A stretch of 64,000 nucleotides of DNA, from assembly GCF_042453785.1 (NCBI RefSeq), contig NC_091665.1:30405001-30469000 (forward strand), given 5' to 3'. The translations under genes and the position numbers were made by a program. How positions within the stretch are numbered: position 1 is the first letter of the stretch; every line of letters starts with the position of its first letter. The notes beneath the pieces were generated by a model, which did not search any database, was not told the origin of the DNA, and saw only the letters and a list, made by a program, of their open reading frames with translations. This document shows, piece by piece, positions 51,560-62,033 of the stretch. Source of the DNA: Malus domestica. Taxonomy: Eukaryota; Streptophyta; Magnoliopsida; Rosales; Rosaceae.

Positions 51560-51585
51560 CAGGAGAGTATAAAATGTGCAGCAGA

Positions 51586-51598
51586 GAAGGGTCTAGAA
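51586..51598 (-). promoter_or_regulatory. heat-shock element upstream of HSP60
   Basis: GAAGGGTCTAGAA (plus strand) has GAA-nn-nTC-nn-GAA with exact spacing and one mismatch to the three-unit heat-shock element. It lies about 130 bases upstream of the ATG. Binding is inference. Confidence 0.45.
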
Positions 51599-52025
51599 GC
51601 ATTTGGTTTATGTTAGGGTTTAGGGTTTTGGGGACGGCAAGGTCCAGTTACTTTTGCTGAAAGCCACGGACCCTGGTGGGCCTTCTAAGCAGGCCTGTTT
51701 GCCTGAGTTTTCGTTTTCTTTTCAATTCATACAAATATATATAAACTAGAAAACCAAATCTTACCGTTAAAATTATAATTGTATTAGATACATAATCAAA
51801 TCATCATTTTAATACTTTTTCAATATATAATGTGATAACAAAAGTCACCGGTCTTGTGATTGATGAGAATGCTCCTATGACACTCAGGGAAATCCAAGTT
51901 CAAGTTTGGGTTAGACATTAAATGCGAACGAAACGTAGTTTTGTGGATCTCGCTTAACTGAGAAGACACCTCAACAGGACATGCATGTAGGATACGCGTA
52001 ATTCCGCAACATAATGAATTTATTA
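51599..52025. other. HSP60 upstream region
   Basis: Contains TTAGGGTTTAGGGTTTTGGG at about 51613-51632, two telobox-type AGGGTTT words often found near plant housekeeping promoters, then AT-rich sequence with no gene. Confidence 0.5.
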
Positions 52026-52380
52026 GGGGTGGTTTGGGAGTGAGGTGCTTAAAAAAAAAGCACCCATGAAAAAAAGCTGTAAGGGTTTTAGGTGTTTGGT
52101 AAACTGAAAAAAAAAGGCTTATTTTGGAAGCTACTTTGAGAATAAGCTGAAATCAAAGGAAAAAACTGAAGCTGCTATTTGCAGCTTTGGAAAACTAGTT
52201 TTTTATTCAAAGCACACGAAGCTATAGTGCTCATTTAATGAAAAGACTCACAATTAGACTGCTTTTTTTTTCCAAAAGCACTTTTACAAAAAAATTTACC
52301 AAACACTCTGCTGATTTATTTCATAGCCGCTTATTCTCACAGCAGCTTTTTTTTAAAGCATAGCAATACCAAACCAGCCC
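52026..52380. repeat. Tourist-like MITE
   Basis: GGGGTGGTTTGGGAG at the left end pairs with the inverted right end GGGCTGGTTTGG. TTA flanks both ends (52023-52025 and 52381-52383). The inside has AAGCTGAAAT and AAAAGCACTTTTAC type words. Confidence 0.65.
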
Positions 52381-53640
52381 TTAGCCCAACAAAACTAGAG
52401 AAGGAATAACCTCGTGCCAATGATATAACAGTCTCTATTATCGTGAACTAGGCCACAATATTTGATGTATTCAAGAGGCTTCCCTAAAGGAGACTCTTAA
52501 TCGTTGCCCCTCTATCACATCTCCTTAATTGGCTTAATGGGCGTTAATAGAGGCTCAAACCAACCAATTAATAACAGTTAGCTACTCGTGCCTCGTAGAA
52601 TCGTCTTCAAACTCATGTTTAATACTATATAAAGGAATGACCATCAACCAAGGAAAGATAATTGTTCATCTACCAATAAACTTAGAGCTTTCAAATTTAT
52701 TTCATCCACTAAGTCTAACGTAGGCTTCGGAACTCACACCATACCAATGTAACAAAAATTAACTTGTCTTTATATTTCTTAATTGCATAATTATTAATTT
52801 ATTAGAGTAATTTTACGCTTGCGTGAAGTTTGTTCACCACGTACTATTCATTCAGTTTTGATGTAAGTTCTTATTCTTCTTTATTTCTTCTGAGTTCTGG
52901 TACAAAATATCACACTTCTCTTTTCAAATTGTAAGACTTTTTGTATGGCATAATATCTTAATTTATCAATTTTCAACTGCCAATTAAATTGACTCGGTGT
53001 AAGTTAGAGTTGCAAAATTAGTACTTCAGTGCAGTTATATAAGCAATAAAGAATGAGAGTTTTAACGAAACATTTCCGGTACTGTTCATTTTTAACGAAA
53101 AACCACATTTTTACCTTTTCCTGCTATTATTTACTATACTTTTATTTGTCCATTTTCTTTAAAACTAAAGTTTTTTTGAATTTTTCGTTAATTTTCTTTA
53201 AAGAAAAGAAGTACACATTCTTTAAAGCTTGATTTGACATGTCATATTAAACACCAACTTGAAAATTCGTCAACTTTACAAATCGTGAGGGTTTAAGCCC
53301 CTCTATTCCCAAAACGACCCGTTGATTCTCTAATTATTTTATTTATTTTAATTTTATCATTTTGTTAGCAAATCAAATCAAAATTCGTTTTATTTATCAT
53401 TCATTATCTCCCCTTTTTTTAGCAATTTGAAAGAAAAAAAAATGGAGACAATAGCAAATCACAGTTATCCACCTCTTCCAGGCCCAGGAAGGCTAAGGTG
53501 AATTTCACTATGCGGAGCATCAAATCCGGGACCTCCCACAATTCGTTATATTTCTCATTAATTCTCATTATACTCTTTTATGCCATTTCTATTAAACTAG
53601 CATCAAATTATTTATGTCACTCCACTTAATTTATATAACT
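52381..53640. other. intergenic with a family E MITE
   Basis: A second family E MITE (TTTTAACGAAACATTTCCGG, then AACGAAAAACCACATTTTTA) lies at about 53052-53205. The remainder is AT-rich with no recognised gene. Confidence 0.5.
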
Positions 53641-53793
53641 CACGCCAGATGGCTTATACACTCCAAACTCTTGGTATTATTAGTCGGGTTGCTGGAATAA
53701 AACCACGCTGGCTCTTTCTCCATCCCTCTCTCGTGGATTACTCTAGAACCTTCCCTAGCCATCCTCTCACCAGTATTCCTTTTTTTTTTAGTA

Positions 53794-53855
<62 letters not shown>

Positions 53856-54809
53856 AAAAAGGAATTGGGGTTTTGCGATTGTGTATGGTTGTTGGGAATG
53901 GGGATTGGGTGGTGGAATAAGTTGGACTTAGGGCTAATAGATGAAGAGGCCCTCGACCTACATTTGCATATGCTTATGACGAACATCCATGGCCGCAGCG
54001 GCTGTGTCTGGATCAGAGGTGGTGGTTTCTGGTATTTTGCCTATCAATTCAACGGGCTCTAAAACCAAATTTGATTTTAAATAATGGAACTTGGTGCCAT
54101 TAAATGTTCTTCAATCTCTTTTTGATGAAGTAGATGAACATCACAATCTTTGATTCTTTGTGCAACAGCAACTTTCATTAATAGGAGGAAGAAGTACAAA
54201 CAAAAACAAGCCATAGATGAACTGAGTTTTTTTTTTTAATTGAGAACAAGTATGATCAATTCTCTTTAATTTGTTTATTCTCTTAAAAAATAGACAATAA
54301 TTTTCTTTTACTGAAAAAATCAAGTTTTTAATCTGATACTTCACCAAACGTATCATTAAGTAATCATGTCGAGGGTTAGACTCATTTCAATGTAACAAAA
54401 AAACAAAATTCATCAAGTTGAAGTTTTTAGTCCAAGTGGTTTGAAGGAATCGAAGTCCGTATTTCTTAACATACATGAATGTGATTCAAACTCAATTTCA
54501 TAGGTTAGAACAGTTTAAATTTTAGAATATCGCATTGTAAAAGAAATATAAAAAAAAACAAGTGGCCTTTCGTTCATATTTCATGACCAGCCGCAGCAAC
54601 ACACCAAAGGAACAAAATTAAGAAAGAGCAAAGCGTATGTAAAAGTAAAACTTTGTCATATATATATTGATTAATCAGCTGCTCTCAATTGTTAATCACA
54701 CTTAAACAATAATGATTTCAAGAACTACTTGATGGTGAGAGGGTTACATTTAAGTACATGAGCTTTTTTCCTTTCTTAATACTAATGAATCCTTGAAATA
54801 ATAATTAAT
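53641..54809. other. intergenic with (CT)n microsatellite
   Basis: A (CT)n run of about 26 units lies at 53797-53851. The open frame across it translates to LSLSLS and is not credible as a gene. The end near 54809 should be the 3' UTR of the response-regulator gene. Confidence 0.6.
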
Positions 54810-55327
54810 TCAAACATGGAGATTAACCTTATGGAGGATGGAAACTAGCTTAGCAGGAGTTAATGGTTTCTCTTGGTAATCATCTAAGCCTGCCTCTATA
54901 AATTCTCGCGTGTCTTCACTGAGAGACGAATGCGACGAAACACCTGCAATCGTACTTCGAATTCCCATCGCACGCAGCATCCTCGTTGCCTATAATTCAA
55001 AAGCAAAAACAAAACAAACAAAAAAATCAGTAGCATTAACAGGTAAATTTAGAATAAACTTTCCACGATTTTATGTCTTTATTTACATGAAAAAAAAGAT
55101 AAGAAATTTACCTCAATGCCATTCATGACAGGCATGTCCATGTCCATGAGAATAAGGTCAAAATGTTTCCCAGAGCAGTGGACATCAATGGCTTCTTTCC
55201 CGTTCCCTACAACCTGGTTTTCTATGCCAAAGTTTTCCAGTAGTTTGTGGTGAATTCTTTGGTTGACTATGTTATCGTCTACAACAAGCGCCATCATCTT
55301 CGTGGTTGCATTTTTGCTCTTCAACAT
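54810..55327 (-). CDS. type-C single-domain response regulator
   Basis: Two coding exons, 55112-55327 and 54810-54989, give 131 residues. It is one receiver domain and no output domain. ALVVDDN has the acidic pair at residues 17-18, LILMDMDMPVMNG the phospho-accepting Asp at 62, IAGVSS the Ser at 90 and EKPLT the Lys at 113, so all key residues are present. The form HCSGKHFDLILMD is like the Arabidopsis ARR22/ARR24 type, which acts in cytokinin phosphorelay, probably as a phosphate sink. I chose ATG 55327-55325, as upstream codons fall in a 5' UTR exon whose acceptor (TTATACAG) is at 55383. A further leader exon with donor AAG|GTACCT ends at about 55911. Confidence 0.85.
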
Positions 55328-55910
55328 TTTTGTTCTTTCAAACTTGTGTTTTCCAACAGTTTGTGGTGAATTGTTTGGTTTCCTGTATAACACAGCAGCA
55401 GATAATGTTAAAAATATGCGTTAATTAATAGCTTAATATACGAAATCAAAAAAAAAAAAAATTGTGTATATATAGAAAGGAAAGCAGGCTTGCCTTCGAA
55501 ATTTCCTTAGCAAAAGGAACCAAAACAAAAGACCAATATTTTCAGCATTAATATGCACAAGAGTGGTTAATCTTAGGAGGTCAGATACAATTTGGAGCCT
55601 TGAAATATTCAAATTATTTCCTATCATGAGTTCTTTCACAGGTGTAATTCAGTAATTGTATGCTATTAATAATTATTTTTCAACTTGCAAAAATTGGTTG
55701 AAACTGCATTCTTGTTTATTACAAGTAGTATTACCACACTAAGGGGGGAGGGAGGAAAATTTAAACTCGGACGCAGTAAATTAAAAAAGAACGCCCTATC
55801 AACCAGGGCAATCCGCCAAAAGACTTTACATTGTTTTCTAAGTCAAGTGCTAATTAAGCCAAAGAAAAGCCAGAAAAAATTGTCTAAGACAAGGATTTAG
55901 TAGGTACCTT

Positions 55911-56040
55911 AAGATAAAGCTGAGATTTCTGCAAGAGATGTAAGAATGGTGAGACTTCTGCTATGATTGTGAGGCAGAAGATAACGCAAAAAGCTGGTTT
56001 TTTCTACTGTTGTTCCATGGTGCAATTTCAATCTTTTTAT
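55911..56040 (-). promoter_or_regulatory. probable 5' UTR exon of the response-regulator gene
   Basis: On the minus strand CTTTATCTTAAG|GTACCT is a good donor at 55910, and an acceptor at 55383 would join it to the first coding exon. There is no ATG in the last 60 bases before the donor. The transcription start is unknown. The 527-base intron between holds no gene. Confidence 0.4.
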
Positions 56041-56887
56041 AAAAAAAACAGCCGCGGAAACTGGAGAAAAAGGATCCTCTACTAAAAACCAAAAAAAAAA
56101 AAAAAAAAGGGAAAAAGGATGAAAGTGGCCATGTGGGGATACACAGAGTATCACTTGGATTTAGTTGAAAATCTCAAAAATCTAAAATGGTGATTCTTTC
56201 CTTAATTGTTGATATGCATAAATCAGACGCTTCTACCTTCTTTCAGGACATCTTTGCATCATTTGAATTATGTGTATGACAGCAAGGTAAAAAGACAGAA
56301 GATTGTTGTATACTTATTGGAGATGTGAGTTAGGTCGGTTGATAAGTTTAAAGGTTAGTATTGTTCGTTCTCTTACACTCAAGTTCGAATCTTCATCTTC
56401 ATAAATTAGATCATAGTGATTTAGATTTTAGAATATCTTGCGTTGTAGCATTTAATAGCCCCAAATTTGCTTTTCGTATAATTTAGTAAACCAAATCAGG
56501 AAGTACAAAGATATTACCATTGCCATGTGATCCAACACGGCATTCAACTTTCATACTTTGAAATTTTACCTTTTTTGGTTTTCACTTCTTTAGGAATCAT
56601 ATCAGCTTCTCGACTGGAAAATGAGTCTGAAAAGCCATTGTCAATATATATTCGTAATCAAGAATATCGTTTCTTAAGCTGCAGGTTTACTATGAGATCT
56701 ATTTTCTTTTCTTACAACAAGATTCGAATTCAAGACTTATCGTTTTTTACCTATTTTTCCTAGTACACTAACTAGCTTTTAGTTTTTAATTGTATTTCTT
56801 CACCTATTTTTAAACAAATTGTTTTACGTGAGATAGATAACGTATCATTTTACGTTACACATCAAAATATTTAGGGTAAATACAAAT
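56041..56887. other. intergenic, possible degenerate SINE
   Basis: TAGGTCGGTTGATAAGT near 56331 and AAGTTCGAATCTTC near 56381 could be A and B boxes of a worn SINE. Otherwise AT-rich with no gene. Confidence 0.35.
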
Positions 56888-57075
56888 TAAGTGTGAGTGA
56901 AACATGATGCGTTTACCCTTTGAATGTAAGCGAAACACGTGACACATAGTGTAAGTAGAACACGTGACCAGTGTGTTTACTACATAATAACGCTCTGAGT
57001 GTGAGTGAAATGCGTGATGTGTTTACGCTCCGTGTGCAAGTGCAACACGTAATAAGTCATGTAGATAGCAACGTT
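56888..57075. repeat. degenerate minisatellite with CACGTG cores
   Basis: About five diverged copies of a unit like GTGTAAGTGAAACACGTGA plus GTGTTTACGCTC start near 56890, 56925, 56951, 57000 and 57034. Two copies retain AACACGTGAC. Confidence 0.6.
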
Positions 57076-59039
57076 ACAAGTACAAAAGAAATTCGTAGGG
57101 GCTTACATTTTCTATATTCCTAGTAAAAATAGCAGTGCTAGTAGTTTCTCATCTTTGCTGTTTTGGTTGACAAACTTTGCGAAAAGACATGCACAACTCT
57201 GCCTGATCATTATGTGACATAAATGGTGATGGTTATATGTCACTGTAATTGGACTAAATATATATTGATGCCATAAACCATTTGTTGTTTGGCATGACAA
57301 AATTTAAAAGAAAAAAGGCGCTCACAACTCCATCAGGTCATTAGGCGTCTGAAAATGTGTAAAAAAAAAAATAAAAAAATAAAAAAAAAAGCTGATATGC
57401 CCTTGATCAATTATGAGAAATTTTTTCCATCACCAGCTTATATGCAATCACCGATAAGAAAAAACAAAATGCGTAGTCTTATACAATCAATGATAGACAA
57501 AATTATCTCGTGTATTCAGCAATAGAACCGCACCACATGGGGGCTTAAAAAGGAAAGAAATAGACTATTCATTCTATAGGCACAAAATACACTGAACAAA
57601 AATATTTTTGGAGAATTTGACGTGATTGTGTGAAAGTCTAGTAGATGAAGTTATTTTTTTAATGATGGTCCCAAATATGATTCTAAAATGTCAATACACA
57701 GCTGTGCCTTTAGCATTTTCAACTTTTCACCACCAATATATACATGCTTGGATCATATCTTGTTTTGGGGTTGTAGGCACACTGGTAGAGTGAGTTTCTT
57801 GTGTATTTCATTTAAGAGGCCAACATACAATTTTGGCACTCTTTGTGTTTTTATATCCAAGGGGCAATCTCAATCAGATAATATAAAAATAATTCGGTGG
57901 ATTGTTATGAATCTAGAGACCAAAGAATAGTTTTCATGTTGTGATTATCCTTGTTATTTTAAAGAGGCCAACATACATGTTGTCAAGTTTTGTCAAGATT
58001 TCCTCGGTGTTATTTTTCATGGACAAATTTTGTCAATATTTCATAGACGGACAGTGGTGAATTTATGATTCGCCTTGTGGGGTCTCTGTGTTAGAGATCT
58101 AAGTTTTTTAGATAGAAACAAAGCACGAAGGGCGCAAAAAAAAAAACATATTGACTGAGGCATTTCGCGAACACTTGATGGGCTTGTTGTCGTCACCTTA
58201 ACTAAGTTGCACACGTGTCAAACGATATTGACATATGTCGGAGCAATCTGACAAGTGTTTTGTCCATGTAACCTGCAAGAGGCATAGTGTCAAACATACA
58301 AAAAGAATCTTCAAAGGACTTCACTTATACTTTTCTCAAACTCCAAGTGATCTTGGGACCACCTTGGTCCCAATGTACATCTGCCACTATAGATGGATTT
58401 GCCACCTATTAATCAACACTGATATTGTCGTAAAATTACATTTATTAACCTCGTGCTAGTTACATGTATGGCGTTCTATCACAAAAAAATACAGCGTTAT
58501 TAGTATTGAAACCATTCATTATATATCATATTTCCTATTAACAAGTTTTGGACGCATGCATTTTTTTACTTTATTCAACAAATTATTTCACACCAAACGT
58601 AAGAGTTCAGAGAATAGAAGAATAAAATAAAAATACTTGTACATAGTTTGGAGAACTTCTTCTCAACATATTATTAGTACTGCTATATATATATATATAT
58701 GATTAACTTTAAGAAATTTCGCGGAGGACTGCCATTGATGACCCAGAATAATAAGCTCATTGAACTAAAAACCCGAAAGGGAAGGTCAAGTAAAATTTAG
58801 ACGTCCAACAACATGTTAAATCATAATAGCACGTTAAACATCATAACATAAGAACCAAGGAGGTTGAAAAAAGGATTAATCTTTCCTCATGAACTCAATT
58901 GCACATACTTAGTAATCATAAATCTAGTTAAGAAAACATATCCCTTCCAAGTCCAAATTAAAGAGAAACGCGTTCGTTCATGGAGATTCCTTTGTAGGGG
59001 TGTTCGGTTTTGGATGGTGGTTGTGTAATGCAAATTAGG
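57076..59039. other. intergenic, no gene recognised
   Basis: Low-complexity A tract near 57361-57392 and (AT)n near 58685-58700. GAGGCCAACATACA is repeated at 57817 and 57964. No coding domain could be read on either strand. Confidence 0.5.
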
Positions 59040-59266
59040 TCACAGGTACATTACCGATAACAACATCCTCGAGGAGAAGAGGACTAAGAAGGTGGGGATA
59101 AACCAGTAGATTAAATGTAGTCCTGAGATTGCTCCGTGGCCGGGTTTCGTCACTTTGATCAGTGACCAGACGTATATCCCCACGAGTGAAGCGCTCAAGA
59201 TCGAGATGAATAAGGTGTAGGGATGAAGAAGAAGATCGTTTTGAATAGTCCTGTGACAAACTTCAT
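59040..59266 (-). pseudogene. small hydrophobic protein remnant, frameshifted
   Basis: On the minus strand ATG 59266 reads MKFVTGLFKTIFFFI, then the frame shifts by one base within CCCTACACC, and the other frame continues SLVGIYVWSLIKVTKPGHGA and IYWFIPTFLVLFSSRMLL to TGA at 59042-59040. The joined sense would be about 75 residues with two hydrophobic segments. I do not recognise the family. It may be a decayed small membrane protein or chance. Confidence 0.3.
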
Positions 59267-60362
59267 GCTTATTTATTCCTGTGGGAACCTGTTGAGTATT
59301 TCTGTGAGAAACGACATGTTCAATGAGTAGTGTGAGATTTTTTTTTTTTTTTTAATTTTATTTGTCGAAATGAGTAGTATGAGTTTGGTCGAGGATTTCA
59401 TTTAATTTTTTTCAAGAATTCAAACTCAATAGTACATTGTAGATTTGGTATGAGAAAACTATGAAATATATAGGCTCACACAAAACCCTAATTTATAAGG
59501 GAGAACTAATAAAACGTCCTTCAAAAATGTCCTTAAGCAACTTTTCTATTATTAATGATACCCTCATGAAAATGCAACTTCCTTCATTGTTTAGTACAAA
59601 AATGTCCTTAATAATAAAGAAAGTGTCCTTAGTAATTAAAAAAAAGGTAATGTTAGGGTGATCAAATTTTTAAATCAAATTATGTGGATGAAGATTAATG
59701 TGGTTATTTTCTGTTCGTGACATATCATTTGGTTTGCAATTTTAGTTTAAAATTTTGGTTTCCCTAGCATTATTCATAAATAAATGTGCTCTTAATGATA
59801 AAAAAAAATTGCCTAAGAATTTTTGAATAAAAAAGGGTTTTACGAACAACATTTTATTAATTTTCTAAATTTATAATGATTTCTTGTGCATTAAGGACCT
59901 TGTCTTTCCTCAGATCCAAAACCAAACCCTAGTTATCTCGCCTTGCAATCTCTTCCCCTTTATAAGGATTTAATGATTCTTTTCCTCGGACAAATTTTTT
60001 AATATATTATATTATGTTTTTAATTAGGAGATTATTATTAGTACTCTAAAAATCTCATTATGTATCCTCATAAGTGCATTTTTCTTTTTAAATATAAAAA
60101 AATTGAAGTACAAAGTGAGATTTTTTGAGTCTCAGTATCGAATCGCTTCAATTAAAGAAGAAAACCAAAATGGTATAATATGTCAAATAGATATATCGCT
60201 TTCCCTTTCTTTCCCCACAAGCCATCGCAGCGGCGCAGAAAAAACCAGTAGGGGGGCTTTATTCATGTGAAAAAGAGACGTGGGGAGGACGTAGTACCGT
60301 TGCCCAATTACAATCATCCAAAAGAGCGTCCTGAATAATATTAGGCGCTCGACCTTCAAACC
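59267..60362. other. intergenic with a family F MITE
   Basis: A family F MITE lies at about 59646-59774 (GGTAATGTTAGGGTGATC against inverted AATGCTAGGGAAACC), sharing TTTAGTTTAAAATTTTGGT with the copy at 8469. The remainder is AT-rich with T and A runs and no gene. Confidence 0.5.
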
Positions 60363-60555
60363 GGAAGAGGATTCTGAGCTCAGGATGAGAATCCTCCTGA
60401 TCACGAAATCCAGACCGTTCAAATTTAATTCAACGGTTACAATTATTATAACTTTTAGAGAGCTTCCTGTTTGGAGCCGTTGGATTAAATTTGAACGGCC
60501 CGGATTTTGAGATCAGGAGGATCCCCATCCTGAGCTCAAGAGAGGATCCTCTTCC
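60363..60555. repeat. fold-back MITE (family A), long hairpin
   Basis: The left arm GGAAGAGGATTCTGAGCTCA and the inverted right arm GGAAGAGGATCCTCTCTTGA pair, and GAGCTCAGGATG and CGTTCAAATTTAATTCAACG recur inverted further in. About 85 bases of each side can pair. Confidence 0.75.
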
Positions 60556-60698
60556 CTTCAAACCACTCCAAACACACTTCATTAGTTAAACTGTTGCTGC
60601 CAGTTAGAGCTGTTATTAGCATTTCGAAAAAATTCATCATACAATTATTAGCACTTTAAAAAATTATCATGCACCGCATCCCAAATGTGTGAAATGTG

Positions 60699-61598
60699 GT
60701 ACCGTTTGGTACGTGGGACGAGACATAATGAAGTGGGACGAAGCGTTCCATCCCACGTTTGGTGCGCCTAAAACGGGTGGAATACGCTATTCCACAGGAT
60801 AAGTTTTGGGTGATTTTTCGTTTCGTCTTCCCCCTGAAACGACTTGTCCCACCTCTGTGGGACACAAATTTATAACATTTTAAGACAAAAATACCCCTTG
60901 TCTTTTTCAATTTTTACACCATCTAAATCATACAATAAACCCTAACTATCATCTTCTCTTCTATGCCGCTGTGAACTTCTTCAGCTTTGCATCTCCCCTT
61001 CGCAACCTTCCTCCTCATCCTCTTCTGTGTAGCCTTTCTGTGAACTTCAGCTCTGCATCTCCATTCCAAGTTCGATCTGATTGTGATTGTGTAGCCTCTC
61101 GGTCTCTCTTTCTTTGTATTCTGTAGTGCTTCGATCTGCCCAATACTACATCTGCAACTGAAAGAAAAAAAATTTGCTTCCAAGAGGTCCTTTAATTAAT
61201 TTTGATGTAAATTTGAAGTGGTATTATTATTCTTTTCTGATTTGCTTGTTTCGATTTCATTCACACCCAGTTCCTAATTCTGCTGAATTCTTTGTATTTT
61301 GTAGTGCTTCAATGTCTTTGTATTCTTTTCTGATTTGCTTGTTTCGATTTCTTTGTATTTTGTAGTGCTTCGATCTACCCAATATTACATCTGCAACCAA
61401 AGATCCGCCTCTGTTTATCTGCTTCCACTCCCCCTATTGAGCTTGTTTCGATTTCTCTGTCTTTTGGTTCCATTCTTCATCCTGGGCACCAAACGCATAA
61501 CGAAACAACTCTCCCGTTCTGTCCTGCGCATACCAAACATAACATGGAACCACTTTTCCGTCCTATCTTGTCCCATCCTGTTTGCGTACCAAACGGAA
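60699..61598. mobile_element. unclassified inverted-repeat element
   Basis: GTACCGTTTGGTACG at the left pairs with inverted GTTCCGTTTGGTACG at the right. Subterminal zones repeat GGGACGAGAC and GTGGGACGAAGC, and inverted on the right GGATGGGACAAGAT. No target duplication was found, so the superfamily is open. The inside has repeated TTCTTTTCTGATTTGCTTG (61229 and 61322) and TTTGTATTTTGTAGTGCTTC. Confidence 0.5.
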
Positions 61599-62033
61599 CA
61601 TGCAAGACCCAAACACAGGAAATGTAAACAAAATCATGGAGAATGCAATGTTACATTTTTTGGAGTGTCAGTAACAACAACCGACCAACATATACTATGG
61701 CCAAACAGAGAACAAGATGTACGAACTCATTACGTAATTGAATGTTAATTCCAAACCCTATGCTTTTTATATATAAACGCTGTTTGGGAAATTTTGATTA
61801 CAATAAGTCCGCTGCAACACTAATGGCTTCCCACAAAATGCACTCTTCGGGTCTTCCACCTCCAAACCAGACGAACACGAGAATTTGACGAAAGAATAAG
61901 AAAATACAAGTGATGAAAACAAAATTATAAAAAATAAAAAATAAAAAATAAAATGAAGTCAAAAGGCATTCACACAATATACAAAATACACAAGAAGATG
62001 AACAACTCCACCCAAAACCCAAAATTCCTGCCG
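61599..62033. other. CLASP 3' UTR and spacer
   Basis: The part nearest 62033 should be the CLASP 3' UTR. It has A/T-rich AAAATAAAAAATAAAAAATA near 61930. No other gene seen. Confidence 0.5.

Noticed and set aside
53649..54062. 137-codon open frame with a Leu-Ser run
   Set aside because: The run is a translation of the (CT)n microsatellite; no domain is recognisable on either side.
55433..55639. Small frame in the leader intron of the response-regulator gene
   Set aside because: It lies wholly between the leader donor and acceptor and has no domain.
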